NCBI GenBank assembly: GCA_002416505.1
Contig: DIAM01000018.1
Coordinates: 348 to 57,471, forward strand
Direction: 5' to 3'
Source of the DNA: Gammaproteobacteria bacterium UBA5078
GTDB lineage: Bacteria; Pseudomonadota; Gammaproteobacteria; Pseudomonadales; Pseudohongiellaceae
Length of the DNA: 57,124 nucleotides
Of the stretch, positions 8,514 to 18,095 are shown one piece after another (within the stretch, counting starts at the first letter, position 1; each line of letters starts with the position of its first letter). Under the pieces are notes generated by a model. That model was not told where the DNA came from and ran no database searches. It worked only from the letters and a program-made list of their open reading frames with translations. The position numbers and the translations under genes are program-made.

Positions 8514-9572
8514 TCAGTACAGTTGCAACACCTTAAAACCATGCTCATTGAGCACAGTCTCTACGTGTTTGAATTTGTCCTGTGCGATCCGTTCGACGGG
8601 GATGAACTGATTCACCACCACCAGCGCCTTGCCCTGCGCAGACAGTAGGGTCTTGATCTGGCTTAGAAATTTCTCTGCCAGAGCGCTGCTGGTCGCGAAG
8701 CCCTGGTGGAAGGGAGGGTTGCACAGAATCCAGTCGTAACCCCCCTCGAGCTGCGCCCCACAGTCATCGAGCGTGACCTGCACGCTCAGTCCTGCGCGGG
8801 CGAAGCTAGCCTTCGCGGCATCCACGGCGGCGGCGTTGTTATCGGTGCCTTGACGCCTAGAGAAGGGCAGCTTAGCGGTGGCCAGCAGCAAGTAGCCATA
8901 GCCACACCCGAGATCGAGAACCGGTCCTAAGGTCTTTTTCTTCGCGAGCAAGGCGTTCACGTGCTCGGCGAGCAGAGCGCTGCCACGGTCCACTTTATTC
9001 CAGCCGAACACGCCGGGTTTACTGACGAAGTGCAGCTCTCCCACTGTGCAGGTGCGCAGGTGATCGTAGTCTTTGCTGTCGAGGAGATCGGGAGTGAGCT
9101 GGGCGCTGGCCGCGGGCTTTTGCAGGCGAATATGATAGGCATCGCCGTGCTTCTTCGCGTGCTCTGGGCTAGCGAATACCTTCTCCGCATTACGCCCATG
9201 GGTGCGAATGCCGTCTTCCTTATTGCCGATCAGGTGTAGCGAGCCGCCCTCGTTGAGGCGCTTGTAACTCTCGTTAATGCAGTGATGCACCAGCGGGCGT
9301 TCCTTGGAGACGCGATAGACGATGTCGTCATAGGCCGCGTGAGCTAGCCCGGCGAAGTCGAAATCGCTAACAGATACTGTATGGCCGATATCGCGCAAGT
9401 GTGCGCCGAGATCGCATCGATTGGTGAGCACATCGAGTTCGGGTCGAGGGCGCGCGGCGACGAGGTCCTGCTCGCTGAGGCTCTCGTCTGCGATCCATAG
9501 TGCAGTGGATAGTGGATTGCCCGTAGGGGCGTTGAGTAAATCGATAAGCAGATGTTCGATATGGATACTCAT
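8514..9572 (-). CDS. Class I SAM-dependent methyltransferase, RsmC/RlmG-like (rRNA guanine-N2)
   Basis: A 352-residue protein with the two-module plan of RsmC/RlmG: a degenerate N-terminal methyltransferase-like half and a catalytic C-terminal half. The SAM-binding motif is LDLGCGYGYLLL and the catalytic motif is ILCNPPFHQG (NPPF type for guanine-N2). These enzymes methylate G1207 of 16S (RsmC) or G1835 of 23S rRNA (RlmG); the sequence does not let me choose between them with certainty. Its start codon overlaps the rsuA stop (ATGA), so it is translationally coupled as the last gene of mtfA-rsuA-methyltransferase. Confidence 0.88.
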   Translation of the reverse strand: MSIHIEHLLIDLLNAPTGNPLSTALWIADESLSEQDLVAARPRPELDVLTNRCDLGAHLRDIGHTVSVSDFDFAGLAHAAYDDIVYRVSKERPLVHHCINESYKRLNEGGSLHLIGNKEDGIRTHGRNAEKVFASPEHAKKHGDAYHIRLQKPAASAQLTPDLLDSKDYDHLRTCTVGELHFVSKPGVFGWNKVDRGSALLAEHVNALLAKKKTLGPVLDLGCGYGYLLLATAKLPFSRRQGTDNNAAAVDAAKASFARAGLSVQVTLDDCGAQLEGGYDWILCNPPFHQGFATSSALAEKFLSQIKTLLSAQGKALVVVNQFIPVERIAQDKFKHVETVLNEHGFKVLQLY

Positions 9573-10264
9573 GGTTGGAAGCTCTCAATCTCCTCTTGCG
9601 TCAATGAACGGGATGCGCCGGGTGCTAGTTGTTCGTCCAACACCACGGTGCCGATCTGTTTTCTGTGCAGTGCGATGACATGATTGCCACAGGCGGCAAA
9701 CATGCGTTTAACTTGGTGATAGCGGCCCTCGTTGAGAATCACCTCCGCGCCGTTGTCGGGCAAGGCCTTGCACTGGGCTGGGGCCGTCTCTTTGCTTTCG
9801 CCGCGCAGCATCATCCCTGCCTCGAACTGCGCGATGGTCGCCTCGTTCACAGGCTCGTGCAGGGTGGCCTGATAGACCTTGCTGTAGAGATGCCGCGGCG
9901 AGATGACGCGATGCAGCCACTGCCCGTCGTCGCTAAGCAACACTAGGCCGGTGGTGTCGATGTCCAGCCGTCCCGCAACCGATAGTCCTTCCGGGGACTC
10001 TTCGCTCAGCAGATCGAGCACGATAGGGTGCTCGCCATCCTCGGTCGCGCACACATAGCCTTCGGGCTTGTTCAGCATGATGTAGCGTGGCTGCGGAAGT
10101 TGCAATCTCTGTCCGTCCAAACAGACTTCATCTGTCTCGGCGATGTGTGCAGAGGCGCTCTTGACCATCTGCCCGTTGACCGTCACGCGTTTGTTGCGCA
10201 CGGCCCGCTTGCTCACGTCGCGGGGCAGTGTGGTGGCGTGGCTAACATATTTATCTAGGCGCAT
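9569..10264 (-). CDS. rsuA: 16S rRNA pseudouridine(516) synthase, RsuA type
   Basis: A pseudouridine synthase of the RsuA/RluB/E/F family. An N-terminal S4 RNA-binding domain (MRLDKYVSHATTLPRDVSKR) precedes the catalytic domain with GRLDIDTTGLVLLSDDG, containing the nucleophilic Asp, and NEGRYHQVKRMFAACG near the C-terminus. The start at 10264 gives the canonical N-terminus and overlaps the mtfA stop (TAATG), while a longer frame would run inside mtfA. RsuA is preferred over RluE/F on overall pattern and the ~231-residue length. The grouping with a second rRNA-modifying enzyme fits a ribosome-maturation operon. Confidence 0.9.
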   Translation of the reverse strand: MRLDKYVSHATTLPRDVSKRAVRNKRVTVNGQMVKSASAHIAETDEVCLDGQRLQLPQPRYIMLNKPEGYVCATEDGEHPIVLDLLSEESPEGLSVAGRLDIDTTGLVLLSDDGQWLHRVISPRHLYSKVYQATLHEPVNEATIAQFEAGMMLRGESKETAPAQCKALPDNGAEVILNEGRYHQVKRMFAACGNHVIALHRKQIGTVVLDEQLAPGASRSLTQEEIESFQP

Positions 10265-11121
10265 TAATGCGTTTCCATTGGCTTGTTGGCAGACTGCCAC
10301 TCGCGTGGGTCTACTCGGTAATAGGATTTAAGTTCATCGAACAATTCCGCGTGCCGCGCCGCTAAGTCGTGGGGCCGCTCGTAGAAGGTCTCGGTGACTA
10401 CGGCAAAAAATTCGGCGGGGTTGCTAGCCCCATAGGCATCGATCAGAGTCTGATGCTGCGCCTCGCTGGCGTGTTGCAGGTGTAGGAACTCGGCGGAGAA
10501 GATGCGCGCCCAGTCGCCATATGCGCCCTTATTATAGAGTAGGGGGGCACCATTGGTGATGCCGGACTCATGATCGAGCTGGTGGGCGAACTCGTGCAGC
10601 ACCACGTTCTGGCCGTCGGCAAAATTGTGCACACTCTGCTGCACACTATCCCAGGCCAGAATGACCTTGCCATTGCTCCAAGACTCGCCAATGAGGAAGT
10701 GCTCGCCATGGGTGACCAAGCCAAACTCATCGTGTTGGTCATGCTGCACCATGAAGCCGGAGGGGTAGACCAGAATAGAGCGTAAGTCTTGATACTCATG
10801 GCTCGGACGGTTCAGGAGCAATAAGCATGCATGGGCGGCGATGGTGATGCGCACCTCGTCGTCGATGGCCTGGCCTGCGCACCCGACGAACTGTTTACTC
10901 TCTACGAAGCGCTTGATCAACTGGCGCAGTTCGCGCTGTTGATCGGGCCACATGGTCTTGTAGATTGGCAAGCTGCGGCGCAGGATCTGCAGCCAGGGCG
11001 CGGGAAAAGGTGACGCGTCTACTTTTTTACGGCGATAGCGTGGGTAAACGAATAGCGCCACGGCTACCGCGACGACCAGTAGCCAGAGTACGATGAGAAT
11101 GATGATGCTTTTAAGGTCCAT
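10264..11121 (-). CDS. mtfA: MtfA-type zinc metallopeptidase (M90)
   Basis: A 285-residue zinc peptidase of the MtfA/M90 family. The HExxH motif is visible in VVLHEFAHQLDHESG (about residue 175), with the typical region IAAHACLLLLNRP upstream and the AEFFAVVTETFYERP helix downstream that provides the third ligand. Unlike E. coli MtfA, which is cytosolic and titrates the repressor Mlc, this one has an N-terminal membrane helix (residues ~5-28), so it is likely membrane-anchored. It is the first gene of the coupled operon with rsuA and the methyltransferase. Confidence 0.9.
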   Translation of the reverse strand: MDLKSIIILIVLWLLVVAVAVALFVYPRYRRKKVDASPFPAPWLQILRRSLPIYKTMWPDQQRELRQLIKRFVESKQFVGCAGQAIDDEVRITIAAHACLLLLNRPSHEYQDLRSILVYPSGFMVQHDQHDEFGLVTHGEHFLIGESWSNGKVILAWDSVQQSVHNFADGQNVVLHEFAHQLDHESGITNGAPLLYNKGAYGDWARIFSAEFLHLQHASEAQHQTLIDAYGASNPAEFFAVVTETFYERPHDLAARHAELFDELKSYYRVDPREWQSANKPMETH

Positions 11122-11132
11122 TGGAGCTAGCG

Positions 11133-12275
11133 CTAGTGGCCCTTATGGGAATCGTCTTTGGGTTGCAATGACAGTCCACCGAGACCCGATTCGTCGTCAT
11201 CGTCGTCAGCGCTCTTACCCTCGGAGAGCTGAATCTTCAGGCGCAGGTTATTCTTCGAGTCGGCATTCTTTAGCGCCTCTTCTAAGCTGATCTTGCCGGC
11301 CTTGAAGAGGTCGAATAGTGCCGAGTCGAACGTCTTCATGCCGATATTCTCGGATTTTTCCATCACCTCTCTGATCTCGTCGACCTTGCCTTGCTTGATC
11401 AGATCACAGACCCGAGGGGTGCCCAGTAGGATCTCGATCGCCGCGGCGCGCTTGCCATCGACCGTAGGGATCAGGCGCTGCGAGATGAAGCCTTGCAGGT
11501 TCAAAGACAAGTCCATGAACAATTGTCGGTGACGCTCCTCGGGGAAGAAGTTGATGATGCGGTCTAGCGCCTGGTTGGCGTTATTCGCGTGTAGGGTGGA
11601 CAGGCACAGGTGGCCCGTCTCTGCGAAGGCCAAGGCATGCTCCATGGTCTCCTGACTGCGGATCTCGCCGATGAGGATGACGTCTGGCGCCTGGCGCAGC
11701 GTGTTCTGCAGGGCCTCCTCATAGCTATTGGTGTCTACGCCGACCTCGCGTTGGTTGATGATCGACTTCTTGTGCTGGTGCACGAATTCAACGGGGTCTT
11801 CGATGGTAATGATGTGGCCGTCGCTATTGGTGTTGCGATGGTCGATCAATGCCGCCAAGGAGGTGGACTTACCGGAGCCGGTGCCGCCGACGAAGAGGAC
11901 GAGGCCGCGCTTCTGCATGATCAGATTCGTGAGAATCTCTGGCAGGCCCAAGTCCTTATAGTTTGGAATCTCGGTCTTGATATTACGCGCGACGATCGCG
12001 AGCTGACCGCGTTGCTGGAAAATGTTCACGCGGAAACGGCCGATCTCCGGGTCGGAGATGGCCAGATTCATCTCGGGGCTCTTCTCGAACTGCTTAATCT
12101 GTTCGGGCGACATGATCTGGTAGGCGATCTGCTTGACGGCGCCCGGTGGCAGAGGCTGACTGGACATCGGTAGTAGTTTGCCGAACGCCTTCATGCTGGG
12201 CGGCGCCCCTGTGGTCAGGAACAGGTCGGAGCCCTCTTTCTGGATCATGATACGCAGCAGATCTTTAAAACCCAT
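11133..12275 (-). CDS. pilU: Type IV pilus retraction ATPase PilU
   Basis: A 380-residue GspE/PilT-superfamily ATPase. Walker A is GGTGSGKST (residues ~130-137), the Asp box is IITIEDPVEF, Walker B is DVILIGEIRSQETM, and the His box is TGHLCLSTLHANNA. The C-terminal acidic tail (DDDDDES) and the overall length match PilU rather than PilT. PilU assists PilT in powering pilus retraction and twitching; no pilT is adjacent here, unlike the common pilT-pilU order. It may also serve the MSHA-type pilus encoded 6 kb away, but that is inference. Confidence 0.93.
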   Translation of the reverse strand: MGFKDLLRIMIQKEGSDLFLTTGAPPSMKAFGKLLPMSSQPLPPGAVKQIAYQIMSPEQIKQFEKSPEMNLAISDPEIGRFRVNIFQQRGQLAIVARNIKTEIPNYKDLGLPEILTNLIMQKRGLVLFVGGTGSGKSTSLAALIDHRNTNSDGHIITIEDPVEFVHQHKKSIINQREVGVDTNSYEEALQNTLRQAPDVILIGEIRSQETMEHALAFAETGHLCLSTLHANNANQALDRIINFFPEERHRQLFMDLSLNLQGFISQRLIPTVDGKRAAAIEILLGTPRVCDLIKQGKVDEIREVMEKSENIGMKTFDSALFDLFKAGKISLEEALKNADSKNNLRLKIQLSEGKSADDDDDESGLGGLSLQPKDDSHKGH

Positions 12276-12302
12276 AGTGTTTGCCTTGTCGGTGTAGGAA
12301 CG

Positions 12303-13316
12303 CTAGAAGCGTCGCTCGGTATACCAGTTTACTTCCCGTGCGCTCTTATTGATCTGATCGCAGACATCCAGTGTCAGGGCGAACAGTGCCATACGCACGA
12401 GTACGCCGTTGTCGGTCTGTCTGAATATGGCGAGGTTTGGGTGCTGATTCAAGTCATTGTCCAATTCATTGGCGTCGGCGCGTGAGTCGCGGGGCAGCGG
12501 ATGCATGATGACGGTCTTCGGGGCGCAGTAACGCGTGTAGATGGCCTCGTTCAGGCGGAAGCGCCCACGGTAGATATCCGCTTCCATCTTACTGTTGAAG
12601 CGCTCCTCCTGGATACGGGTGAGGTAGACGGTGTCGTTGCCCTCGAGGCCCTTCTCCATATCCTCGGTCTCGATCACGGTGTGGCCGTTGCGGCGTAGCT
12701 CCTCGACGATCTCCTCGGGCATGCGCAGCTCGCTTGGCGAAATCATCGTGAAGCGAATGCCGGAATAAAGCTGAATGAGCTGCGAGAGCGAATGCACCGT
12801 GCGGCCGTGTTTGAGGTCGCCCACCATGGCGATGTGCATGCCGGAGATGTCCTTGCCATTGCTGCCTAACTCTTTGCGAATGGTGTACAGGTCGAGAAGC
12901 GCCTGACTCGGGTGCTCGTTCGGGCCGTCACCGGCATTGATTACCGGCACGCGGCTGGCCTTGGCGAACTCACTCACCGAGTCCGCCTGGGGGTGGCGCA
13001 TCACGATGATGTCGTTATAGCCGCTGATCACGCGGGCCGTGTCGTATAGGGACTCGCCCTTGGAGATAGAGGAGGTCTTCACGTCCGTGGTCTCGCGCAC
13101 CTCGCCGCCGAGCAGGTTGAAGGCGCAGCCGAAGCTCAGGCGCGTGCGGGTGCTGGGCTCGAAGAACATATTGCCGAGGATCGCGCCGTCGAGGACTTTA
13201 GTCATGCGCTCGCGATGGGCGAAGGGCACCATGCTATCGGCGACATCGAAGAGACGTTCGACGTCGGAGAGTTCAAATTGGTTCACGCTGAGTATGTGGG
13301 CGCCGGGGAAGTGCAT
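12303..13316 (-). CDS. pyrB: Aspartate carbamoyltransferase catalytic chain
   Basis: This enzyme condenses carbamoyl phosphate with aspartate in pyrimidine synthesis. The carbamoyl-phosphate motif FFEPSTRTR is at residues 51-59, GDLKHGRTVHSL follows in the middle, and MHPLPRDSRADANELD lies in the aspartate domain. At 337 residues it is slightly longer than E. coli PyrB. No pyrI or pyrC-like partner is adjacent. It lies 27 bases upstream of pilU on the same strand, which may be simple proximity. The gene is divergent from sbcB. Confidence 0.94.
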   Translation of the reverse strand: MHFPGAHILSVNQFELSDVERLFDVADSMVPFAHRERMTKVLDGAILGNMFFEPSTRTRLSFGCAFNLLGGEVRETTDVKTSSISKGESLYDTARVISGYNDIIVMRHPQADSVSEFAKASRVPVINAGDGPNEHPSQALLDLYTIRKELGSNGKDISGMHIAMVGDLKHGRTVHSLSQLIQLYSGIRFTMISPSELRMPEEIVEELRRNGHTVIETEDMEKGLEGNDTVYLTRIQEERFNSKMEADIYRGRFRLNEAIYTRYCAPKTVIMHPLPRDSRADANELDNDLNQHPNLAIFRQTDNGVLVRMALFALTLDVCDQINKSAREVNWYTERRF

Positions 13317-13506
13317 ATATGAGTTTCTACTGTGGTTCGTTGGCGGGTGGGCTCTGGAGGCAAATACTAAACTAATGGGGGCTGCTTAGGAATCTTGGGC
13401 TGATAATATGCTGTACCATGAGACCAAATGGCACTAATGAGCCGATAAACGAGTCTGGAAAGAATCCACGGGTGCGCATTTTTAATTGCGGTTTGGAGAG
13501 GGTGTT

Positions 13507-14958
13507 TTGGCGAATACGATTTACTGGCACGATTACGAGACCTTCGGTGTAGACCCGCGGCGTGACCGCGCCTCGCAGTTCGCAGGGCTGCGCACCGACG
13601 AGGACCTGAACATCATCGGCGAACCCTTGGTCATGTATTGCCAGCCAGCGCCGGACATGCTGCCCCATCCCATGGCCTGCCTCATTACCGGCATAGACCC
13701 TCGCGATGCCCTGGCCAAGGGGCTGCCGGAGCGGGAGTTTATCGAGCGCATTCATCGCGAGTTCGCCCAGCCCCAGACCTGTGTTGCCGGCTATAACAGC
13801 CTGCGTTTCGACGACGAGGTGACGCGGCAGCTGCTGTATCGCAACTTCTTCGACCCCTACGAGCGCGAGTGGAAGAATGGCAACTCGCGCTGGGACATCA
13901 TCGACATGGTGCGCCTGTGTTATGCGCTGCGCCCGGACGGCATTAACTGGCCCAAGAAAGAGGATGGCAGCCCCTCGTTTCGTCTGGAGGAGTTGACCGC
14001 CGCTAATGGCATCGCCCACGAGGCCGCGCACGATGCCCTGTCCGATGTCACCGCCACCATCGCCATGGCCAAGCTGATCAAGACGCGGCAACCGAAGCTG
14101 TATGACTATGTCTATGAGCTGCGGGCAAAGCAGCGCGTGCAGGCGCAACTGGACATCATCACCAAGACGCCGGTGCTGCATGTCTCGTCGATGTACCCGG
14201 CCAGCCTAGGCTGCCTAGCCCTAGTGGCCCCGCTGACTAAACACCCTACGGATAAGAACGGCGTCATCGTCTACGACCTGCGGGTCGACCCGCGCGAGTG
14301 GATGGACCTCACCGTCGAGCAGATTCAGCGGCGCCTGTTCACGAGAACCGAGGACATGCCCGAGGGCGTGGCCCGCATTCCCTTGAAGGTCTTACACGCG
14401 AATCGCTGCCCGGTGATCGTGGGGAGCAATATGCTCAGCGCGGCACAGGCACAGGACTATCAGATCGACATGGACAAGGCGCGAGACTATTGGCACTGCC
14501 TCGTCGATCATCCCGAGGCGATCGCCAAGGTCGCCTCCGCGTTCGACCGCCAACACGAGGAGGAGGGCCCCAACCCAGACCCCGACTTCATGATCTACAG
14601 TGGCGGCTTCTTCGGGGCGCAGGACAAGCAGGCTATGGCGCAGATTCGCGCGTCGAGCCCTGCGGATTTGAGTGTGTGGCGCCAGCCCTTCGTCGACAAG
14701 CGCCTGAACGAGATGCTGTTCCGCTACCGGGCTCGCAACTATCCGACTAGCCTCACTGAGCCGGAGCGAGAGCGCTGGCAGGCCTACTGCCGCAGCAATA
14801 TGGAGAGGCCGCTCGAGCAACGCGGAGCCGGTGCGCCGCGCGAGGAATTCTTCGAGCAGATCGCGACCTTGCGGGCTGCACGCGAGGATGCGCAGAGCCT
14901 GAGGGTCTTAGAGAGTCTCGAACACTATGGCCGCGAATTGCTGGGCGTCGACACTTAA
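13507..14958 (+). CDS. sbcB: Exodeoxyribonuclease I (SbcB)
   Basis: A single-strand-specific 3'-5' exonuclease used in recombination and mismatch repair. The N-terminus IYWHDYETFGVDPRRD carries the first catalytic Asp-Glu pair of the DEDD fold, and HDALSDVTATIAMAKL carries the later His-Asp. The SH3-like and C-terminal helical regions conserved in ExoI follow (GNSRWDIIDMVRLCYALRP; PPTL-like region replaced by YPTSLTEPERERW). I place the start at TTG 13507, preceded by GGAGAGG six bases away; the frame stays open to TTG 13486 without a ribosome site. About 483 residues, the usual size. Confidence 0.93.
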   Translation: MANTIYWHDYETFGVDPRRDRASQFAGLRTDEDLNIIGEPLVMYCQPAPDMLPHPMACLITGIDPRDALAKGLPEREFIERIHREFAQPQTCVAGYNSLRFDDEVTRQLLYRNFFDPYEREWKNGNSRWDIIDMVRLCYALRPDGINWPKKEDGSPSFRLEELTAANGIAHEAAHDALSDVTATIAMAKLIKTRQPKLYDYVYELRAKQRVQAQLDIITKTPVLHVSSMYPASLGCLALVAPLTKHPTDKNGVIVYDLRVDPREWMDLTVEQIQRRLFTRTEDMPEGVARIPLKVLHANRCPVIVGSNMLSAAQAQDYQIDMDKARDYWHCLVDHPEAIAKVASAFDRQHEEEGPNPDPDFMIYSGGFFGAQDKQAMAQIRASSPADLSVWRQPFVDKRLNEMLFRYRARNYPTSLTEPERERWQAYCRSNMERPLEQRGAGAPREEFFEQIATLRAAREDAQSLRVLESLEHYGRELLGVDT

Positions 14959-15035
14959 TTGTTGTTAGACGCTTGTGTTTTGCAACGCACGACCCAACTT
15001 GGTCTTAACACTTTCGCATATCAGAGTAATTGCCC

Positions 15036-16829
15036 ATGAGTAGTAGTTCCCCCAATCCGGACGTCTCCGCGATCTCCAGCCTGCGCAAAGCCTTCGTGTT
15101 CATAAAGCCCTATAAGAAACAGATGACCCTGGCGACCATCGCCCTGATCTTCACCGCTGGTGTGACCCTCGCCCTGGTGCAATTCGTCAGGGTGATCGTC
15201 GATGTTGGCTTCGTCGCGGGCTCTACTCAGTCGCTGGGTCTTGCCATCGTCGGCTTCCTCATCGTGGCCTTAGTGCAGGCGCTTGGCACCTTCGCGCGAT
15301 TCTACTGGGTCTCTTGGCTGGGGGAGCGGGTGACCGCCGATATTCGCACCGCGGTGTTCTCCCATCTGATGACGCTACACCCCGGTTACTACGAGGAGAA
15401 TCTGAGCGGCGAGATCCAATCGCGCATCACCACCGACACCACCTTGCTGCAGACCGTGATCGGTTCCTCGGTCTCCATCGCACTGCGCAATCTCCTCATG
15501 ATGGTAGGCGGAATAATCTTCCTCTTCATCACTAACCCCAAGCTGACCAGCATCGTATTGCTGTGCATCCCCTTGGTGGTAGGGCCGATCATGATCTTCG
15601 GCCGTCGCGTGCGCCATCTGTCGCGCAGCTCCCAGGACGAGATCGCCAATGTCGGCGCCTATGTGGGCGAGAGCATCCAGCACATTAAGACCGTGCAGGC
15701 CTATAACCAGCAGGGCGCGAATGAACAGGCCTTCTCTGACCATGTAGAGAAGGCCTTCAAGGTCGCTCTCGCGCGCATCTGGTCGCGCTCCGTGTTGATC
15801 ACGGTGGTCATCACCCTCGTGTTCGGCGCGGTGGCGGCGATGATCTGGTCGGGCGGACAGGATGTGATTAATGGCCGCTTGTCTGCCGGCGAATTGACCG
15901 CCTTCGTGGTCTACGCCGTGATCGTGGCCTCCGCCGTAGGGGCCATCAGCCAGGTAATAGGCGATCTGCAACGCGCCGCCGGCGCCACGGAGCGCTTGAT
16001 GGAGTTGTTGCATGCGCAGAGTACGATCGTCTCGCCAGCGGCTCCAGTGCCGTTCAACGAGCCCTTTCGCGGCGCTGTCGACATTAAAGCCCTGCGCTTT
16101 TTCTACCCCTCGCGACCCAATTCGGCCGCGATCGACGGGCTCGATCTGCGCATCGAGCCGGGCACCAGTGTCGCCCTAGTTGGGCCTTCGGGCGCGGGTA
16201 AATCGACCCTGTTCGAATTGCTGCTGCGCTTCTATGACCCCCAGGAGGGGGCGGTGCAGATCGATGGCATCGACATTCGCCATCTCGAGCTGCAGACCCT
16301 GCGCAGCAAGATCGCCATCGTCTCCCAGCTGCCCGCGATGTTTACCGGCAATGTGCGTGACAATATTCGCTACGGCCGGCCGGACGCCAGCGACGCCGAG
16401 GTCATGGCGGCCGCCAAGTCCGCGTTCGCCAGCGATTTCATCGAGGAGCTACCCGAGGGCTACGATAGTTTCCTCGGCGAGTCCGGCATTCGCCTCTCGG
16501 GAGGGCAGAAGCAGCGCATCGCCATCGCCCGCGCGATTCTCAAGGACGCCCCTATCCTGCTGCTGGACGAGGCCACGAGCGCCTTGGATGCGGAGAGCGA
16601 GCGCAAGGTGCAGTTGGCGCTGGACGAGTTGATGAAGAACCGCACTACCCTGATCATCGCGCACCGCCTAGCCACCGTGAAAAATGTCGACAGTATCGTG
16701 GTGATGGAGGCAGGGCAGGTTGTTGCGCAGGGCTCTCATCAGCAGCTGCTGCTCAGTAGTCCGCTGTACGCGAACCTCGCCGCACTGCAGTTCTCGACCG
16801 GGGAGCAGACTGAGCCACTAGAGCTATAA
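15036..16829 (+). CDS. ABC exporter, fused permease-ATPase (ABCB/MsbA-like)
   Basis: A half-transporter of about 597 residues. Six membrane helices (residues ~25-310) are followed by a nucleotide-binding domain. Walker A is GPSGAGKST (~381), the signature is RLSGGQKQRIAIARAIL (~487), Walker B is ILLLDEATSALD, and the switch His lies in LIIAHRLATV. It would work as a homodimer in the inner membrane. It belongs to the broad lipid/drug exporter subfamily, but no lipid A gene is adjacent, so the substrate is not assigned. The start at ATG 15036 is preferred over TTG two codons upstream. Confidence 0.93.
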   Translation: MSSSSPNPDVSAISSLRKAFVFIKPYKKQMTLATIALIFTAGVTLALVQFVRVIVDVGFVAGSTQSLGLAIVGFLIVALVQALGTFARFYWVSWLGERVTADIRTAVFSHLMTLHPGYYEENLSGEIQSRITTDTTLLQTVIGSSVSIALRNLLMMVGGIIFLFITNPKLTSIVLLCIPLVVGPIMIFGRRVRHLSRSSQDEIANVGAYVGESIQHIKTVQAYNQQGANEQAFSDHVEKAFKVALARIWSRSVLITVVITLVFGAVAAMIWSGGQDVINGRLSAGELTAFVVYAVIVASAVGAISQVIGDLQRAAGATERLMELLHAQSTIVSPAAPVPFNEPFRGAVDIKALRFFYPSRPNSAAIDGLDLRIEPGTSVALVGPSGAGKSTLFELLLRFYDPQEGAVQIDGIDIRHLELQTLRSKIAIVSQLPAMFTGNVRDNIRYGRPDASDAEVMAAAKSAFASDFIEELPEGYDSFLGESGIRLSGGQKQRIAIARAILKDAPILLLDEATSALDAESERKVQLALDELMKNRTTLIIAHRLATVKNVDSIVVMEAGQVVAQGSHQQLLLSSPLYANLAALQFSTGEQTEPLEL

Positions 16830-16845
16830 GCAATAAAGTAGTTAT

Positions 16846-16874
16846 TTGCCGTGCCGGGGCAAAGTGAGTAGAAT
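16846..16874 (+). promoter_or_regulatory. Sigma-70-like promoter for the acyltransferase gene
   Basis: TTGCCG (16846-16851) and TAGAAT (16869-16874) are separated by 17 bases, in the gap between the ABC exporter and the acyltransferase. The spacing is optimal and each box has four or five of six consensus bases. Confidence 0.5.
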
Positions 16875-16958
16875 CGCGCCCCGCACGGTCAAAGGATGTG
16901 AGAGTGCATTGGACACGCTGCAAACACAGCGCAACAACAACAAATCACGTGCCTTTAT

Positions 16959-18095
16959 ATGGATCAGTTTCAGGATATTCGCCCCTACCACGACGACGAA
17001 GTTCGTCCCGTCATCGACACGCTTCTAAGCAACCCCGAGTTCATTAGCAGCGTCGCCAGTTTTGCACTGCCGAAACTGTATCGCTGGCTGCCGCCGGTGG
17101 CGCGTTTTCTGACCCATCGCAAGCTTGCCGCACAGCTCAATGGCGTGAACACCGTCAAGAGCATGCAGGGCGTTATCGCGAGCTATATGGACCAGATGAT
17201 CGAGAAGACCACCTCGAAGCTGACCAACTCCGGCATCGAGAATCTCGCGCGCGATAAATCCTATCTGTTCGTCAGCAATCATCGCGATATCGCGATGGAC
17301 CCGGCTTTCGTCAACTACATGCTCTACCACGCTGGCTTCAACACGATGTTCATCGCCATCGGCGATAATCTGCTCAAGCGGCCCTTCGTTTCTGACCTCA
17401 TGCGCCTTAACAAGAGCTTCATCGTCAAGCGTTCCTTGAAGGGGCGCGATCTGCTCAAGTCCTCCAAGCAGCTCTCCGAGTACATCCACTATTTAGTTGA
17501 AAACAAAGACAATGTTTGGATAGCGCAGCGCGAGGGGCGCGCCAAAGACGGCGTGGACCGCACCGATACCGCGCTGCTGAAGATGCTCTCCATGGCGCGC
17601 AGGGAGCTAGGCTTGAAGGAATCTTTGGGTGCCTTGCACATCGTGCCCGTGTCCATTTCCTACGAGTTTGATCCCTGCGATGCACTCAAGGCGGATGAGC
17701 TCTATCAAAAGAAGGAACTTGGCACCTATAGCAAAAATGAGCAGAGTGACATCAACAGCATTGTGCAGGGCATGATTGGTTTTAAGGGCCATGTGCACGT
17801 CGCCTTTGGAGAAGAGATCTGCCTGGACGATGACGATGTAGAGGCGGCAGCGCAGCTGATCGATCGTCAGATAGTGGGCAATTATTTGCTGCAGCCGAGC
17901 AATTATTTTGCGCTGGAAAAACTGCGCGAGAACGATCCGGAATTTGCCAAGGGAATCGCCCCCACGGCCGAGGTGATGAGCGAGGCGAGCATCGCACAGA
18001 TGCAGCAACGCCTCGATCAAGCAGCACCCAATATTCGGCCTTATCTTCTGGAGATGTACGCTAACCCAGTGCTATCGCGCGCGAAGCAATTGTAA
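16959..18095 (+). CDS. PlsC-like glycerolipid acyltransferase
   Basis: A 378-residue protein with a PlsC/LPLAT acyltransferase domain in the middle. The catalytic block is SNHRDIAMDPAFVNYML (His ~108); the spacing to the second Asp is H-x5-D rather than the classical H-x4-D, as seen in a subgroup of this family. The substrate-binding block is AQREGRAKDGVD (~190). By family it transfers a fatty acyl group to glycerol phosphate or lysophosphatidate at the inner membrane. No transmembrane helix is obvious. It is longer than typical PlsC (~245), with an extra C-terminal ~120 residues of unknown role. Confidence 0.85.
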   Translation: MDQFQDIRPYHDDEVRPVIDTLLSNPEFISSVASFALPKLYRWLPPVARFLTHRKLAAQLNGVNTVKSMQGVIASYMDQMIEKTTSKLTNSGIENLARDKSYLFVSNHRDIAMDPAFVNYMLYHAGFNTMFIAIGDNLLKRPFVSDLMRLNKSFIVKRSLKGRDLLKSSKQLSEYIHYLVENKDNVWIAQREGRAKDGVDRTDTALLKMLSMARRELGLKESLGALHIVPVSISYEFDPCDALKADELYQKKELGTYSKNEQSDINSIVQGMIGFKGHVHVAFGEEICLDDDDVEAAAQLIDRQIVGNYLLQPSNYFALEKLRENDPEFAKGIAPTAEVMSEASIAQMQQRLDQAAPNIRPYLLEMYANPVLSRAKQL

